A stretch of 64,000 nt of DNA from Aquincola tertiaricarbonis (GCF_023573145.1 NZ_CP097635.1:2604001-2668000); one strand, 5' to 3'. Positions 26,501-35,171 are shown, counted from the first letter of the stretch. Made by a program: numbers and translations. Notes: generated by a model not told the origin, from the sequence alone.

Positions 26501-27614
26501 CCACGTGCACCTGCGAGCCGGCCCACAGCACGATGGCGCGGAACACCGCAGCCAGGTCGCGCAGCGCCTGCATGGCCTGGACGGGGGTGTTGAGCACCAG
26601 GTGGCAGGTGAAGCGTGGCTCCATGCCACCGCGGCCGTCGGGCACCAGACCGTCGCAGTATTGCGCGATCTCGTAGAGCACCCACTTGTTGGCCATGCCC
26701 TCGCTGAGCACATTGCCGGCGCCGTAGCGCTTGGTCAGCGCCAGGTCGCGGAACTGCCAGCCGGGGTTGTCGGTCCAGGCCAGCTTGAAGGTGCCGTCCC
26801 ACACGCCGGTGTAGGCCCGCGTGATGGGGTTGTAGTTGCTCGGCACCTCCACGAGCAGGCCCAGCCAGTCATAGATGCGCGTGGGGATGCGCTGAAACTG
26901 GCGACCGCTCAGCACCGTGCCCACCATCGCCGAGTGCGGATAGGAGAGCTTCAGACGCCGGATGACCGTGTACGAGGTCCACGTGAATGCATTGGCGTTG
27001 GAGGTGCTGTCCGGGTCGTTGGTGAGGCGCCGCACGCGCACCTGGTAGGGGCTGCCGCCGAGCAGGTTGACCTGGGCCGCAAAGCTCGTGGCCACCACGG
27101 TCTTGCCGACGATCTTCTCGCGGTGGCGCTCGACCCAGCCGCCGCCGTTGCTCTGCACGTCGATCGCGAACTCGAACTCGCTGCCCTTGATGTCGCCATC
27201 GTCCTGCTTGAGCAGCTGCTGCACGGTGAGCGTGACGCGCACCGCATCCGCCTCGCCGGGCACGTTGCGCACGATGGGCGCTGCCTGGGTCACCTCGACG
27301 CCCACGCCGATCTCGGCCTCCACCGTGTCGAAGCCGGCCAGCGCCAGCGCGCCCTTGGTGCCGCCACCAGGTGCGCCGACGTTGACGGTGACCTTAGGGT
27401 CTTCGAAGTTCAGCGACCCATCGGCGTTCATGACCGGGACGCCGTCGAAGTAGACGCTGCGCAGGCCGGCCACCAGCCCGCCGCACTCGCCCTCACCGAT
27501 CAGGTCCAGGATGTGGGCGGTCTGCAGCGACCGCAGGGTGTCCTTCTCCTCGCTGCCGCCACCGCCGCCCTTGGCGCCCTGCAGGATGAGCGCGGTCGAT
27601 TGATCAGAGGCCAT
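23529..27614 (-). CDS. Host-specificity tail tip protein J
   Basis: A 1,361-residue lambda-J-like tail tip (baseplate hub) protein, longer than lambda J (about 1,130). The N-terminus (ALILQGAKGGGGGSEEKDTL, then ILDLIGEGECGG) is the conserved J start. The central part contains beta-sandwich, fibronectin-type segments (for example RVTVGWKARQPGQTFVVTYR). Around residues 1120-1180 a concanavalin/SPRY-like segment (WYDGVTLRYSRNGVILR) may bind surface sugars, followed by an alanine-rich coiled coil. The start at 27614 overlaps the I gene. It should set host range. Confidence 0.9.
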   Translation of the reverse strand: MASDQSTALILQGAKGGGGGSEEKDTLRSLQTAHILDLIGEGECGGLVAGLRSVYFDGVPVMNADGSLNFEDPKVTVNVGAPGGGTKGALALAGFDTVEAEIGVGVEVTQAAPIVRNVPGEADAVRVTLTVQQLLKQDDGDIKGSEFEFAIDVQSNGGGWVERHREKIVGKTVVATSFAAQVNLLGGSPYQVRVRRLTNDPDSTSNANAFTWTSYTVIRRLKLSYPHSAMVGTVLSGRQFQRIPTRIYDWLGLLVEVPSNYNPITRAYTGVWDGTFKLAWTDNPGWQFRDLALTKRYGAGNVLSEGMANKWVLYEIAQYCDGLVPDGRGGMEPRFTCHLVLNTPVQAMQALRDLAAVFRAIVLWAGSQVHVVQDSPRDSALLYTPAKVVDGVFTYQSVSDTTRHSVFIVWFNDREQFGKRVPEVYAPDHLVKRYGVREVQLSPIGVWSRGQAQRIARWLAYTEEYEQELVAFTVGAEGALVLPGEVFEIADPSEAGERLGGLVRSATATAVTLDAEVDLRDGETYTLLVQFPTADGYRIESRAVPTFVGTTQVINVVPAFSEVPTPELPWILSSDQVEPTTWRCLQVTEGRGDDQYSVLAVSHDPRKFDAVELGVKLEPKHTSRLTVTPLPPFDVTIVESYAMVANVPTIRVTVGWKARQPGQTFVVTYRHESGSWVEMTPTAALSTDILGLSPGLLEVKVRAVNSLGFESVPTLASQVLQGKQRPPADPTGGGYSVSTTGITLYWDQPPDIDYLDTELRMGDSYEDSVPLDTIADTRVSGTTYAWLRPAAGEYQIWVRHRDSSGNESVNPLLIPVTVGFEELLAWGQIQGRPMLFRCVSRGFSDTGSSLAAGIYNGETGELLVGAQRSYLFVRLNRQATSPSQAISFIGHYDVFDPADNSWPHPGQGRGAAQLAADIMATPVGTPVAVMTWDEPQRNRLSGGLPNALYWCGANRTVFEKLDFKSRSAYLLLGTAGIGEGAGWDSYSGTVDDDTRAWLDISFQLVSGQVLMSGNKSSPNSLRDFHYVGDLNANSSLRLVARGTARISGSVASKVPGTGQEWDGDVYSPDGYVGGAFAGATPRAANAGIMFGLNRDPESSTSYLTIDAAIYCRSDGLLEIYESAYSQGVFGPYAPGDRLLVWYDGVTLRYSRNGVILRQLMWLTTDALHFDSSFATAGGELADIHYGPMSSTAQAQAAADAAASAASTAQTNASSALAYINNISSDNVLSRLEKSRAVQDWNVLATEQPGILGQADNYAVTTERNNYTSAVGALASYLVSLYPAWGDLNQDTPINGAEWRGFWFNAYTARQSVLDRIAANAKSRLGALATINAVNTDEIIDAAVVESYDNYDEIGYGISTNT

Positions 27615-28338
27615 CGCTGGTGTTGCTCGTGGGCGGGTAGGGTTCAGGGTCGATGGGCTGCTCAGCGGGCAGCGGCTGCGGCGTCGGCAGCACGCCAGGG
27701 TCCAGCCAGGTGCCGTCGCTGTCACGCGCGCGCAGCGCAGTGCTGATGCCCCCCGAGACGACGATGGAGCCTGCGAACACGCGGCCGTAGATCACCGGTA
27801 CCGGCCCGCCGGCGTCAGCGCTGTTCTGCGGGCCATCGTCGAAGCCATAGCTCTTCTCGTCCTCGGTCTGGCCACGGCCGCCCTTGCGCTGCGGGCTAAG
27901 CAGCTGAGCCACGCCACTGACCACCATCGCAGCGCCCACTCCGCCAGCGCCTGCGAAAACGGCGAACTGCCCGGCAAAGAGGCCGAGGGGGTTCCAGATG
28001 GTCAGCGCGATGAGCGCGACGCCCAGGATCACCTGCAGCACACCGCCGCGCTTGGCACCCTCGACCACAGGCACGATGCGGATGGGCTCGGTGCGGCCCA
28101 CCAGCTCGTCGGTGGCATCCGGCGCCACGTCCACGCGCTTCGCACCGCGGCCGATGAAGACGTGATAGGCCTTGCGGCCATCGGGTCCCAGGAAGGCCCG
28201 CCGAAAGCCCGGCAGCACCGCGCAGAGCGCGCGGGCGGCTTCCTGAGGGGTGCGCACGTCCAGGCGGTGCAGGCGGCCGAACTGGCGGCCCAGCGCCCCG
28301 TACAGGCGCACCTCACGCAGTGCCGGCGCCGCGATCAT
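27604..28338 (-). CDS. Tail assembly protein I-like
   Basis: A 244-residue protein of the lambda tail protein I family. The N-terminal ubiquitin-like part is REVRLYGALGRQFGRLHRLD. Two hydrophobic segments follow (VILGVALIALTIWNPLGLFA and a Gly/Ala-rich helix), a pattern common to this family. A proline-rich tail (LPTPQPLPAEQPIDPEPYPP) ends the protein. The K gene overlaps its start and the J gene overlaps its end, so it belongs to the tail-tip operon. Confidence 0.87.
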   Translation of the reverse strand: MIAAPALREVRLYGALGRQFGRLHRLDVRTPQEAARALCAVLPGFRRAFLGPDGRKAYHVFIGRGAKRVDVAPDATDELVGRTEPIRIVPVVEGAKRGGVLQVILGVALIALTIWNPLGLFAGQFAVFAGAGGVGAAMVVSGVAQLLSPQRKGGRGQTEDEKSYGFDDGPQNSADAGGPVPVIYGRVFAGSIVVSGGISTALRARDSDGTWLDPGVLPTPQPLPAEQPIDPEPYPPTSNTSDGL

Positions 28339-29063
28339 GCGAGGCTCCGGTGGCGCACCACCTTCATGGTGTTGCGCTGCCAGGCGCCGCCGTACACGGT
28401 GCGCTCGCTCAGCCGGCCCCACAGGTGGTGCAGCATCACCCCGTTGCCGAGGTACACCGCGCCGTGGTTGGCCTGCTCGGACCGGATGCGCATCAGCAGC
28501 ACGTCATGCGGCCGCAGCTCGCCCTGCGCCTCGACAAAGCCGGCTTCGGCAAAGTGCTTCATGTAAAGGTCTTCGCCGCGCGTCCACCAGTCGTCGGAGC
28601 GATCGAAGTCCGGCAGCTGGATGCTCAGCTCGCGCACGAAGTGGTCCTGGATGATGGAATAGCAATCGAGCACGCCGTGGCTGAACTCGCGGCCCACCAG
28701 CGGTGCCGACCAGCCTTCGGGCGCCACCTCCTTGATCACGCCGCTGGGCCAGCCCACGATGAGCCAGGGCAGGCCCGATCGCTCGCAGCCCACGCGGTCG
28801 GCCATGCTGGGGTTGGCGCTGGCGTTGGGGTGGCTGTGCACCACCGCCACCACCTCGCCCAGGTCCTCGGCCGCGGCCCAGGCCGCGGGACCGATGCGGA
28901 AGCGGTCATCGCCACCGCTGGGGTGCACATTGGCGCAGCGCATGTAGTGCAGCTGCTGCGTGTCAGCGCTGCGCACCAGCAGGCCGCAGCACTCGCGCGG
29001 GGCCTCGTCGGCCGCGTGGCTGATCAGCGCATCCCGCAGCTCATCGGTCAGGGTGATCGTCAT
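28335..29063 (-). CDS. Tail assembly protein K-like (JAMM protease plus NlpC/P60)
   Basis: A 242-residue two-domain protein. The N-terminal Mov34/JAMM domain has the zinc protease motif HSHPNASANPSMAD at about residues 76-89. The C-terminal NlpC/P60 domain has the catalytic Cys in HGVLDCYSII and a His in NHGAVYLG. This is the lambda gpK design: the enzyme is thought to mature the tail tip and cut peptidoglycan during DNA entry. All catalytic residues that I can recognise are present. Confidence 0.93.
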   Translation of the reverse strand: MTITLTDELRDALISHAADEAPRECCGLLVRSADTQQLHYMRCANVHPSGGDDRFRIGPAAWAAAEDLGEVVAVVHSHPNASANPSMADRVGCERSGLPWLIVGWPSGVIKEVAPEGWSAPLVGREFSHGVLDCYSIIQDHFVRELSIQLPDFDRSDDWWTRGEDLYMKHFAEAGFVEAQGELRPHDVLLMRIRSEQANHGAVYLGNGVMLHHLWGRLSERTVYGGAWQRNTMKVVRHRSLA

Positions 29064-29066
29064 GGG

Positions 29067-29771
29067 TCAGACCTCTCGGAGCAGGCCGACGCCGGGGAAG
29101 ATGCCGATGGGCAACAAGGCGTCGGCGCCGAAGCGCAACTTGCAGCCGCTGACCAGCAGGCTGCAGCGGTCTTCGGTGGGATTGCTGGTGGGCGTGTCAT
29201 CGGCCTTGGCCACCGGCAGGCCGGCATAGCCGCAGTCGGCACTGCGGTACTCCCAGGTGCACACGGTGTTGCGGCACTGGCGCGCCGGCACCACGCGGCC
29301 GGGCTGATCCAACGGGTTGGCCAGCTCCCAGCTGATGCGGAACTTGTCGCGGTTGCCGATGCGATCGAAGACCCACACGTCATCGGCCAGCGCGGCGGTC
29401 GGGTCGGCGTCGGCGTTCACGCCGCCCGCGAAGTTGACTGCATCCAGGAAGCGCGCCCGCGTGCGCTTTCGGATGAGGCGGGCACCGATCAGCTTGTTGT
29501 ACTCACGCACGGCGGCATTGAGGCTGCCGTACAGGTTGGACGCGGTGATGGTGGGCCGCGGCTGCGTGCCATCGGCACGCACGTCGAAGCCCTCGGCCTG
29601 GATGGGGAAGCCGACGTACTGCTCGCCCTGCCAGACCACCGGCTGCATCAGCTTGTTGAGCCCTGCATGCAGGCGGATCAGCGGGCCGTTGAGCGGCGTC
29701 AGGTCGATGACGTAGAGGTCGATACGGGCGCTGGGCGAGAGCTTGGCCAGCTCGGCGGCAATGGTGCTCAT
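29067..29771 (-). CDS. Minor tail protein L-like
   Basis: A 234-residue protein of the phage minor tail protein L family. A conserved cysteine cluster (QCRNTVCTWEYRSADCGYAG, then EDRCSLLVSGCKLRFG) is the pattern that binds an iron-sulfur cluster in lambda gpL. The start at 29771 (MSTIAAELAKLSP) overlaps the upstream M gene by four bases. Role: tail tip scaffold between tape measure and J. Confidence 0.92.
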   Translation of the reverse strand: MSTIAAELAKLSPSARIDLYVIDLTPLNGPLIRLHAGLNKLMQPVVWQGEQYVGFPIQAEGFDVRADGTQPRPTITASNLYGSLNAAVREYNKLIGARLIRKRTRARFLDAVNFAGGVNADADPTAALADDVWVFDRIGNRDKFRISWELANPLDQPGRVVPARQCRNTVCTWEYRSADCGYAGLPVAKADDTPTSNPTEDRCSLLVSGCKLRFGADALLPIGIFPGVGLLREV

Positions 29772-30115
29772 GGTGCGAAGCGTTGGACGAAGGTGGCCTC
29801 GATGTCGCTCTCGCCGACGACGTCGGTTTGCGAGCGGGTCCAGCTGCTGCAGATCACGAGGATGGGCGTGCTGGACCACAGCGGCGTCCACTGGAAGTAC
29901 TCGACGCCGCCGCGGGCGCGCAGGAAGGCCACGATGGCATCGCCCGCCTCGCGGCTCACGCCGCGAAACGGCAGGCGCCACTGCTGGCTGATGGGGTTGA
30001 GGCCATCGGGCGCGGTCTGCACGTAGCCGTCGCCGAACTTGCTCTCCAGCACACGCGGCTGCTCGCTGAGCTGGGCGCCCGGGCTCTCGGCCCAGTCGAA
30101 CACCGGATAGCTCAT
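29768..30115 (-). CDS. Minor tail protein M-like
   Basis: A 115-residue tail tip protein of the lambda gpM type: PRVLESKFGDGYVQTAPDGL near the start and WRLPFRGVSREAGDAIVAFL in the middle. It lies directly after the tape-measure fusion gene (4-base overlap) and before L, the expected lambda-tail order. Confidence 0.87.
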   Translation of the reverse strand: MSYPVFDWAESPGAQLSEQPRVLESKFGDGYVQTAPDGLNPISQQWRLPFRGVSREAGDAIVAFLRARGGVEYFQWTPLWSSTPILVICSSWTRSQTDVVGESDIEATFVQRFAP

Positions 30116-32493
30116 CGGCGGCCTCCCTGCTGCAGCACGCCGCCGGGCCGCTGCTCACGCGCCGCCCAGGTGGAGATGCGTGCATCGACCATCTGCGCCA
30201 GGTCCTGCGCCATCGCGTCGCCGCTGGCCTTGGCCTGCGCCTGGTCGCCGCTGGTCACCTGCACGGCCACCGAGATGTCGACGTTGCCCACCGAGCTGGT
30301 GCGGCCGAAGTTCTTGATGTGGCGCGGGTTGTCTTCGCGCAGTACTTCTTCGCCGTCGAGGGCGATGATGGCCCGCTCACGCGGCTTCAGGCCCACGATG
30401 CCCTCGGTGTGGTACCGCGGCGCGTAGGCCCACGCCGCCGGCGACACGGCCCGCGACATGCCCGATGACTGGCCCACCAAGCCGCCGCTGTGGAACAGCG
30501 ACGCGACCCACGTCGCGGCCGTGCTGAGAAAGTTGCCACCACCGCCGCCGCCACCGCTGCCCAAGCTGCTGAACAGCTCCGTCACCCAGCTGCCCAGCTT
30601 GGAGAACAGCTGCTGCACGTAGCCCATGAACCCATCGCCCGAGCCTGCCTTGGGAAACAGGGTGTTGGCGATCTGCTCGCCCAGGCGCTGGTTGACGACG
30701 TTGAGCGCGCTGCGCGCGATGTCGCTGAAGAAGCCCTTGATGGCCTCGCCAGCCGTCTTGCTGCGCAGCTGCACGTCGGTCAGCGCCTGGCCGATGCCGG
30801 TGCCGATGGAGCTGCGCATGGTTCGCTCCAGCTCGGTCGATCGGTCGGCTAGGCGGTCAAGGTCCTGCGTGATCTGGGTGATGCGATTACGGTCGCCCTC
30901 GGTCTGCGCAGTGGCGTTGAGGATCGACAGCATCTCGCGCAGCTGCGGGAGAGCACGCGCGCGGGCCTCGAACTTCTGCGCCTCGGCTTCGACGGTGGTC
31001 AGCGCGCCCATCTGCACCTGGTCATCCAGGCCGCGCTCCAGCAGCTGCAGGCGCTCGATGTGATCAGCGTAGGCACGCTCGGCCTGGCGGAACTGCTCCT
31101 GCTGCACCTTCATGTCGATGAGCAGGAACACGCGCGAGGCATCGCCGCCCAGCTGCTTGACGCGCTCCAGCGTGGGCAGCAACGCGGCCGTCACACGCGC
31201 TTCGATCTGCTGGGCGGTCTCGGTACCGCCGAGCTGCGCGATCTCCTCCTCCACGCCGCGCAAGGTGGCCGCCAGCTCGCGCCGGTACCGCTCGGCTTCA
31301 TTGGCCAGCTGGCGCGCCGCGTCGACCTGGTCGCGCTTCTTTTTCTCGATCTCGGTCTCGGTGCGCAGGATGTCCTGTTGCTGCTGCAGGATGGTCTCGC
31401 GCAGCTGCTCTTGCTCGTTGGCGGTCTTGGCGCTGCCGGCGCGCGACTCGTTCAGGGCCAGCACACGGCGCTGCTCGGCCAGCTTGGTCTGCAACTGCTG
31501 CAGCTCGCTGGCGGTGGCCTGCTGTTCCAGCTGGCCGCGCTCGGCCAGGTAGGTGGCCAGGTCGCGCAGGCCCAGCTCGAACTGCTCCTGGTTGAGCTGC
31601 GCCTCGCGGCCGATGCGGTCCTGCAGCAGCGCCAGCTCGCGGCTGTAGCGCTCTTTGACCTGGGCAATGCGGGTGAGCGTCTCGTCGGCCGTGAACTTGC
31701 GCAGCGCGTCCTTCTCGGCGTCGGCCTGCACCGCCAGCGCCGCACGTTTCTCCTCGGCCAGCTTGGCCTCGGTCGCGGCATCACCCGCCAGGCGGGCCGC
31801 GGCGATCTCCTTGTCCTTGGCGATCACGTAGGCCGCTCGCTCGTCGGCGAACTTCTTGACGATCTGGGCCCGGCTCTTGTTCTCGGACTCGAAGGCACGG
31901 ACCGTGGCCGGGTCGCGCAGGTTGTACTCCTTGTCGGTGGCCTTGAGGCCGCCCAGCACCTTGACCGCGCCCGGGGTGTAGTCCGCCTTGAAGGGCTGCA
32001 CGTAAGGGCCACCGGTGGTGATGTCCAGCAGCTTGATGGTGCCGCCGACGGCGTCGAGCTCGTAGCTGGCGGCCGGCAGCACCTTGGCACCACCGCCGGT
32101 GCTGTCCTTCACGGTCACCGCCGACACGTTGCGCGCCGGCAGCTTGATGACGTTGCCCACCACCAGGTCGGCCGGCGCCGACCAGCCCACCACCGCGGCG
32201 GTCGCAGCGGTCTCGGTCCACACGCCCGAGGTGATCAGCTCCAGGTTGAAGTCGTTCAGCGTCTTGAGCTGGATCTCCAGGCTGGCGCCCTTGCTCTGCG
32301 CCATGCGGAAGGCCACGCCGCGGTCGGCGCTGCGCGTGGTGTTCATTTCGACGTTGGGCGCCTGCTGCGTGAGCTTGAAAACGGGCGCTTCGCCGAGGTC
32401 GAAGCCGGCCTTGGGCGTGCCATCGGCGTTGCGCTCGTACATGGTGACGATGCCGACGCCGCTGAACGGCTGGAAGGTGAGGTCGCGTGCCAT
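30112..32493 (-). CDS. Fusion of tail tube protein N-part with tape-measure C-part
   Basis: A 793-residue open frame joining two genes that are separate in relatives. Residues 1 to about 184 are a siphovirus major tail tube protein (MARDLTFQPFSGVGIVTMY, then YTPGAVKVLGG), cut before its conserved C-terminal strands. From about 190 the sequence is the coiled-coil and C-terminal region of a tape-measure protein (repeated Glu/Gln/Arg heptads 200-560, amphipathic segment NVVNQRLGEQIANTLFPKAG, Gly-rich segment, then GFFSDIARS-type motifs). Tail chaperone genes and the tape-measure N-terminus are absent. The junction lies near 31,930-31,950. Neither part should work normally. Confidence 0.85.
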   Translation of the reverse strand: MARDLTFQPFSGVGIVTMYERNADGTPKAGFDLGEAPVFKLTQQAPNVEMNTTRSADRGVAFRMAQSKGASLEIQLKTLNDFNLELITSGVWTETAATAAVVGWSAPADLVVGNVIKLPARNVSAVTVKDSTGGGAKVLPAASYELDAVGGTIKLLDITTGGPYVQPFKADYTPGAVKVLGGLKATDKEYNLRDPATVRAFESENKSRAQIVKKFADERAAYVIAKDKEIAAARLAGDAATEAKLAEEKRAALAVQADAEKDALRKFTADETLTRIAQVKERYSRELALLQDRIGREAQLNQEQFELGLRDLATYLAERGQLEQQATASELQQLQTKLAEQRRVLALNESRAGSAKTANEQEQLRETILQQQQDILRTETEIEKKKRDQVDAARQLANEAERYRRELAATLRGVEEEIAQLGGTETAQQIEARVTAALLPTLERVKQLGGDASRVFLLIDMKVQQEQFRQAERAYADHIERLQLLERGLDDQVQMGALTTVEAEAQKFEARARALPQLREMLSILNATAQTEGDRNRITQITQDLDRLADRSTELERTMRSSIGTGIGQALTDVQLRSKTAGEAIKGFFSDIARSALNVVNQRLGEQIANTLFPKAGSGDGFMGYVQQLFSKLGSWVTELFSSLGSGGGGGGGNFLSTAATWVASLFHSGGLVGQSSGMSRAVSPAAWAYAPRYHTEGIVGLKPRERAIIALDGEEVLREDNPRHIKNFGRTSSVGNVDISVAVQVTSGDQAQAKASGDAMAQDLAQMVDARISTWAAREQRPGGVLQQGGRR

Positions 32494-32510
32494 CGTGGGC
32501 TCCTGTGGGG

Positions 32511-32951
32511 TCAGAGGTTGAGGTCGATCGCGAACAGCAGGGGGAACATGCCCTCGGCCTTCGTGTAGTTGGGCGCAGGGCCTTGCGCGCGGCGCAGGCC
32601 ACGCACGCAGCCCGCGGGCTTGAAGCCGCCCAGCGCACGCTGGATGCGGCCCAGCCAGGCGCCTGCAGCCTGCGATCGGGAGGCCCGGTTGCCCAGGCTT
32701 TCGTTGCGGATGAAGAGCACCACGAGCCAGCGCTGTGCGAAGGCCTGGCCGGCGCCGCCCATCGCCTGGTCACCGAACTGATCGCCGGCCCACAGCACCC
32801 ACACCACGTGGGCGCGGCGCTCCGACTCACCGGCCGTCTGCAGGTCCTCGACCATCTCGACCGGCATGTCGCCGGCCAGCTGCTCCTGCAGCCGCTGCAC
32901 CAGCAGCGGGCCGATGAACAGGTAGTCGTCGAGCAGCTGCTGCGCGCTCAC
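32511..32951 (-). CDS. Phage tail terminator-like protein (gp37-like)
   Basis: A 146-residue protein between the DUF1320 gene and the tail tube gene, where Mu-like siphophages carry a tail terminator or head-tail joining protein. Landmarks are LLVQRLQEQLAGDMPVEMVE at the N-terminus and YTKAEGMFPLLFAIDLNL at the end. It overlaps the DUF1320 gene by four bases. Assigned mainly by position and size. Confidence 0.75.
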   Translation of the reverse strand: MSAQQLLDDYLFIGPLLVQRLQEQLAGDMPVEMVEDLQTAGESERRAHVVWVLWAGDQFGDQAMGGAGQAFAQRWLVVLFIRNESLGNRASRSQAAGAWLGRIQRALGGFKPAGCVRGLRRAQGPAPNYTKAEGMFPLLFAIDLNL

Positions 32952-33394
32952 CAGCGGCCCCTGTACGGATCGCAGGCCAGGTACTCGGCCTCGCGGCCCA
33001 TGACCTTCTGGCCCGGCTCAAACATCACGCTGCCCAGGCCGGCCTGGTCGGGCACGTCGGCGGGCGCGGTGATCAGGATGTCGCCCTTGGCCACGCCGCG
33101 CAGGTAGTCCATGTGGCGCTTGACGTCGGCGCGCTCGTTGTCGCCGGCGTTGTCGCCCATCAGGCGCACCAGGGCCAGGTCGCAGCAGATGGTGCGCAGG
33201 ATGGCCGGCACGGTGGCCAGCGGCAGCGCATAGCGGCCCACCAGGTAGCCGTCGATCTCGGCCGAGGCATCGGCCAGCTTGGTCTCCAGCACCGCGTCCA
33301 CGATGGCGCCAGTGAGCGGGCTGTTGACGTCGGTCAGCTGCACCAGGCGCGGCGTGCCGTAGCGGTCGATCATGTCCTGGCGCGTCGCGTACAT
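32948..33394 (-). CDS. DUF1320 (Mu gp36-like) head-tail connector protein
   Basis: A 148-residue protein of the DUF1320 family: MYATRQDMIDRYGTPRLVQL at the N-terminus, SAEIDGYLVGRYALPLA and ILRTICCDLALVRLMGD in the middle. Helical connector proteins of this type complete the neck of the capsid. The position between capsid genes and tail terminator matches Mu. Confidence 0.88.
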   Translation of the reverse strand: MYATRQDMIDRYGTPRLVQLTDVNSPLTGAIVDAVLETKLADASAEIDGYLVGRYALPLATVPAILRTICCDLALVRLMGDNAGDNERADVKRHMDYLRGVAKGDILITAPADVPDQAGLGSVMFEPGQKVMGREAEYLACDPYRGRW

Positions 33395-33517
33395 GGTGGG
33401 CCCAGTGAGGTGGTGCTGCTGTCGAAGGGGCAGGCCGTCGCGCCCGCTTGTCCCTCTACAGGCTCCCCGCGCAGGGGCGACGCCCCACGCGGATCAAAGC
33501 CCCGCTGCGGTGGGTTG

Positions 33518-33757
33518 TCAGGTGGTCTCGGCCGTGTCTTCAGCCGGGGTGATGTCGATGTCCTGCACGACGAGCTGGCCGCCGGGCTGGCCTTCGGCGC
33601 GGATCTGCTCTTCCTGCTCTTCGGTGAGCTCGCTGAGCGGCACGTCGGTCGGCTCGGCGCCGAACTGGCGGCCAGCGCGCCAGAAGCTCGGGCGGCGGGA
33701 GATGACACGCAGGCCCTTGTCGGCCGGGCGGCTGGGGATCTTCTTGCGGGTGGCCAT
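33518..33757 (-). CDS. HI1506-like small phage protein
   Basis: A 79-residue protein (ATRKKIPSRPADKGLRVISR, then SFWRAGRQFG and an acidic tail) that resembles the HI1506-type proteins found after the major head gene in Mu-like prophages. Function unknown. It lies in the same strand and spacing as neighbouring head genes. The 123 bases after it (33395-33517) hold no further gene. Confidence 0.72.
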   Translation of the reverse strand: MATRKKIPSRPADKGLRVISRRPSFWRAGRQFGAEPTDVPLSELTEEQEEQIRAEGQPGGQLVVQDIDITPAEDTAETT

Positions 33758-33793
33758 GTCGGGCTCCGTTGAGTGGTGTGGAGGGGCTGCCGC

Positions 33794-34687
33794 TTACGAC
33801 AGCCAGGGGCAGACCACCACCTCGGCGGTCTTGGCCATGACGTTGTCGGCGCCGTTGCTGAGCCGCTGGGCGTTCAGGATCTCGAGGGCCTGCTTCTCCA
33901 GCGTGGGCGGCACCAGCAGCACGTTGCCCTGGATGGCCAGGGGCTTGCCCTTGTCGCCCTTGAGGCTGCCCATCGCGGCGCGGGCGGCGCTGTAGTTGGC
34001 GATGTCCAGCGTCTGCTTGCTGGCATAGGCCAGGTGCGGCAGACCGAAGCCGGTGTTGACCCGCGCGTCCACGCCGTAGCGGAACTTCTTGCGCATGAAC
34101 ACCGCTTCGTCGCGCTCGTCGACCATGCCCACGAAGTTGTAGTCGCGGCGCTTCTGGAAGATGAAGGGCTTCATCGGCCGGCGCAGGTCCAGCAGATACC
34201 AGGCGGTGCTGGTGCCGCCCTGGAAGTTGCTCCAGGTGCCCATCGAGCCGTCTTCCAGCTCGACCGGGTGGTCGGTGTCGAAGAAGTACTGGCCGTCGTA
34301 GCACAGGCTGTTGAAGCCGCTGGCGATCAGCGAGAACACCAGCTCGTCGGGGTGGGTCTTCGACTCGCTGCCCATCTGCTGGATGATGGGCGTGTAGATG
34401 CCGATCTTGTCGTCCTCGATGTCGTCGCGGTCGACCTCGATCGACATTTCGAAGGGCTTGTTCTTGATGGTGTAGTCGCTGGTGCTCAGCGACTGCAGCA
34501 CGCGGTCGCCCAGCCACTCGCGAAAGCGCGGCATGGTGCCCAGCCAGGCGTACTTTTCTTCGCTGGTCTGGCTCGGCACCACGGTGACGAAGCGTTCGAA
34601 CATCGAGGGCGCCTGTTGCGCGGCGCCCTGGAAGATCATCTGGAAGCCGCGGAACATGTCCGCGAGGTTGGCGCGATTGATCAGCAT
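33794..34687 (-). CDS. Major head subunit (Mu gpT-like)
   Basis: A 297-residue major capsid protein of the Mu gpT family. The N-terminus MLINRANLADMFRGFQMIFQ and the segments KYAWLGTMPRFREWLGDR and FFDTDHPVELEDGS are characteristic. The ATG at 34687 is chosen because this start is conserved in the family; the open frame continues upstream. It should form the icosahedral shell and looks complete. Confidence 0.93.
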   Translation of the reverse strand: MLINRANLADMFRGFQMIFQGAAQQAPSMFERFVTVVPSQTSEEKYAWLGTMPRFREWLGDRVLQSLSTSDYTIKNKPFEMSIEVDRDDIEDDKIGIYTPIIQQMGSESKTHPDELVFSLIASGFNSLCYDGQYFFDTDHPVELEDGSMGTWSNFQGGTSTAWYLLDLRRPMKPFIFQKRRDYNFVGMVDERDEAVFMRKKFRYGVDARVNTGFGLPHLAYASKQTLDIANYSAARAAMGSLKGDKGKPLAIQGNVLLVPPTLEKQALEILNAQRLSNGADNVMAKTAEVVVCPWLS

Positions 34688-34727
34688 CGGGGTCTCCGGT
34701 GATTGCGTTGGTGCTGGGCGGCCAGCG

Positions 34728-35135
34728 TCAGAAGTCGACCCAGACGCCGGCGGCGTCCACGTCGCGCACGGTGCCGGCCGCACTGCGGGTGTTGGCGCCG
34801 TTGGTCTTGGCGACGGTCTGGTCGTCGACGATGAAGCAGGTGCTGCCGATGTCGGCCAGCGTGATCTGGTCGGTCGAGGCCGAGTTCGCGAAGCGGAAGC
34901 AGCCGCGCTCGACTTCCACACGCACCGCGCCGTTGGCGCCGGCCGTGTTGTCGGCACGTCGCATGGCCACGCCCACCGCCTTGAGGTTCAGCGCGGTCGA
35001 GCCCTTGACGGCCAGGCCGGCGGCGTTGACGCAGGCGATGGCGCCGGCATAGATGAGGGCACCCGCGGCCATCGGCAGCGAGAAGTCGCGGGGCACCCGC
35101 TTCGGGGTGGCGCGGTCAGCGGTGAGGGCCGGCAT
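34728..35135 (-). CDS. Probable capsid decoration (cement) protein
   Basis: A 135-residue protein between the protease/scaffold gene and the major head gene. It is rich in Ala, Gly and Val with a beta pattern (AAGALIYAGAIACVNAAGLA, then VGVAMRRADNTAG and VRVEVERGCFRF), as in DUF2190-like decoration proteins. Position supports a structural head role. No motif fixes the family. Confidence 0.66.
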   Translation of the reverse strand: MPALTADRATPKRVPRDFSLPMAAGALIYAGAIACVNAAGLAVKGSTALNLKAVGVAMRRADNTAGANGAVRVEVERGCFRFANSASTDQITLADIGSTCFIVDDQTVAKTNGANTRSAAGTVRDVDAAGVWVDF

Positions 35136-35171
35136 GGTGGGCTCCTGGAGTGGTGGTGTTGGCGGCTGCGC

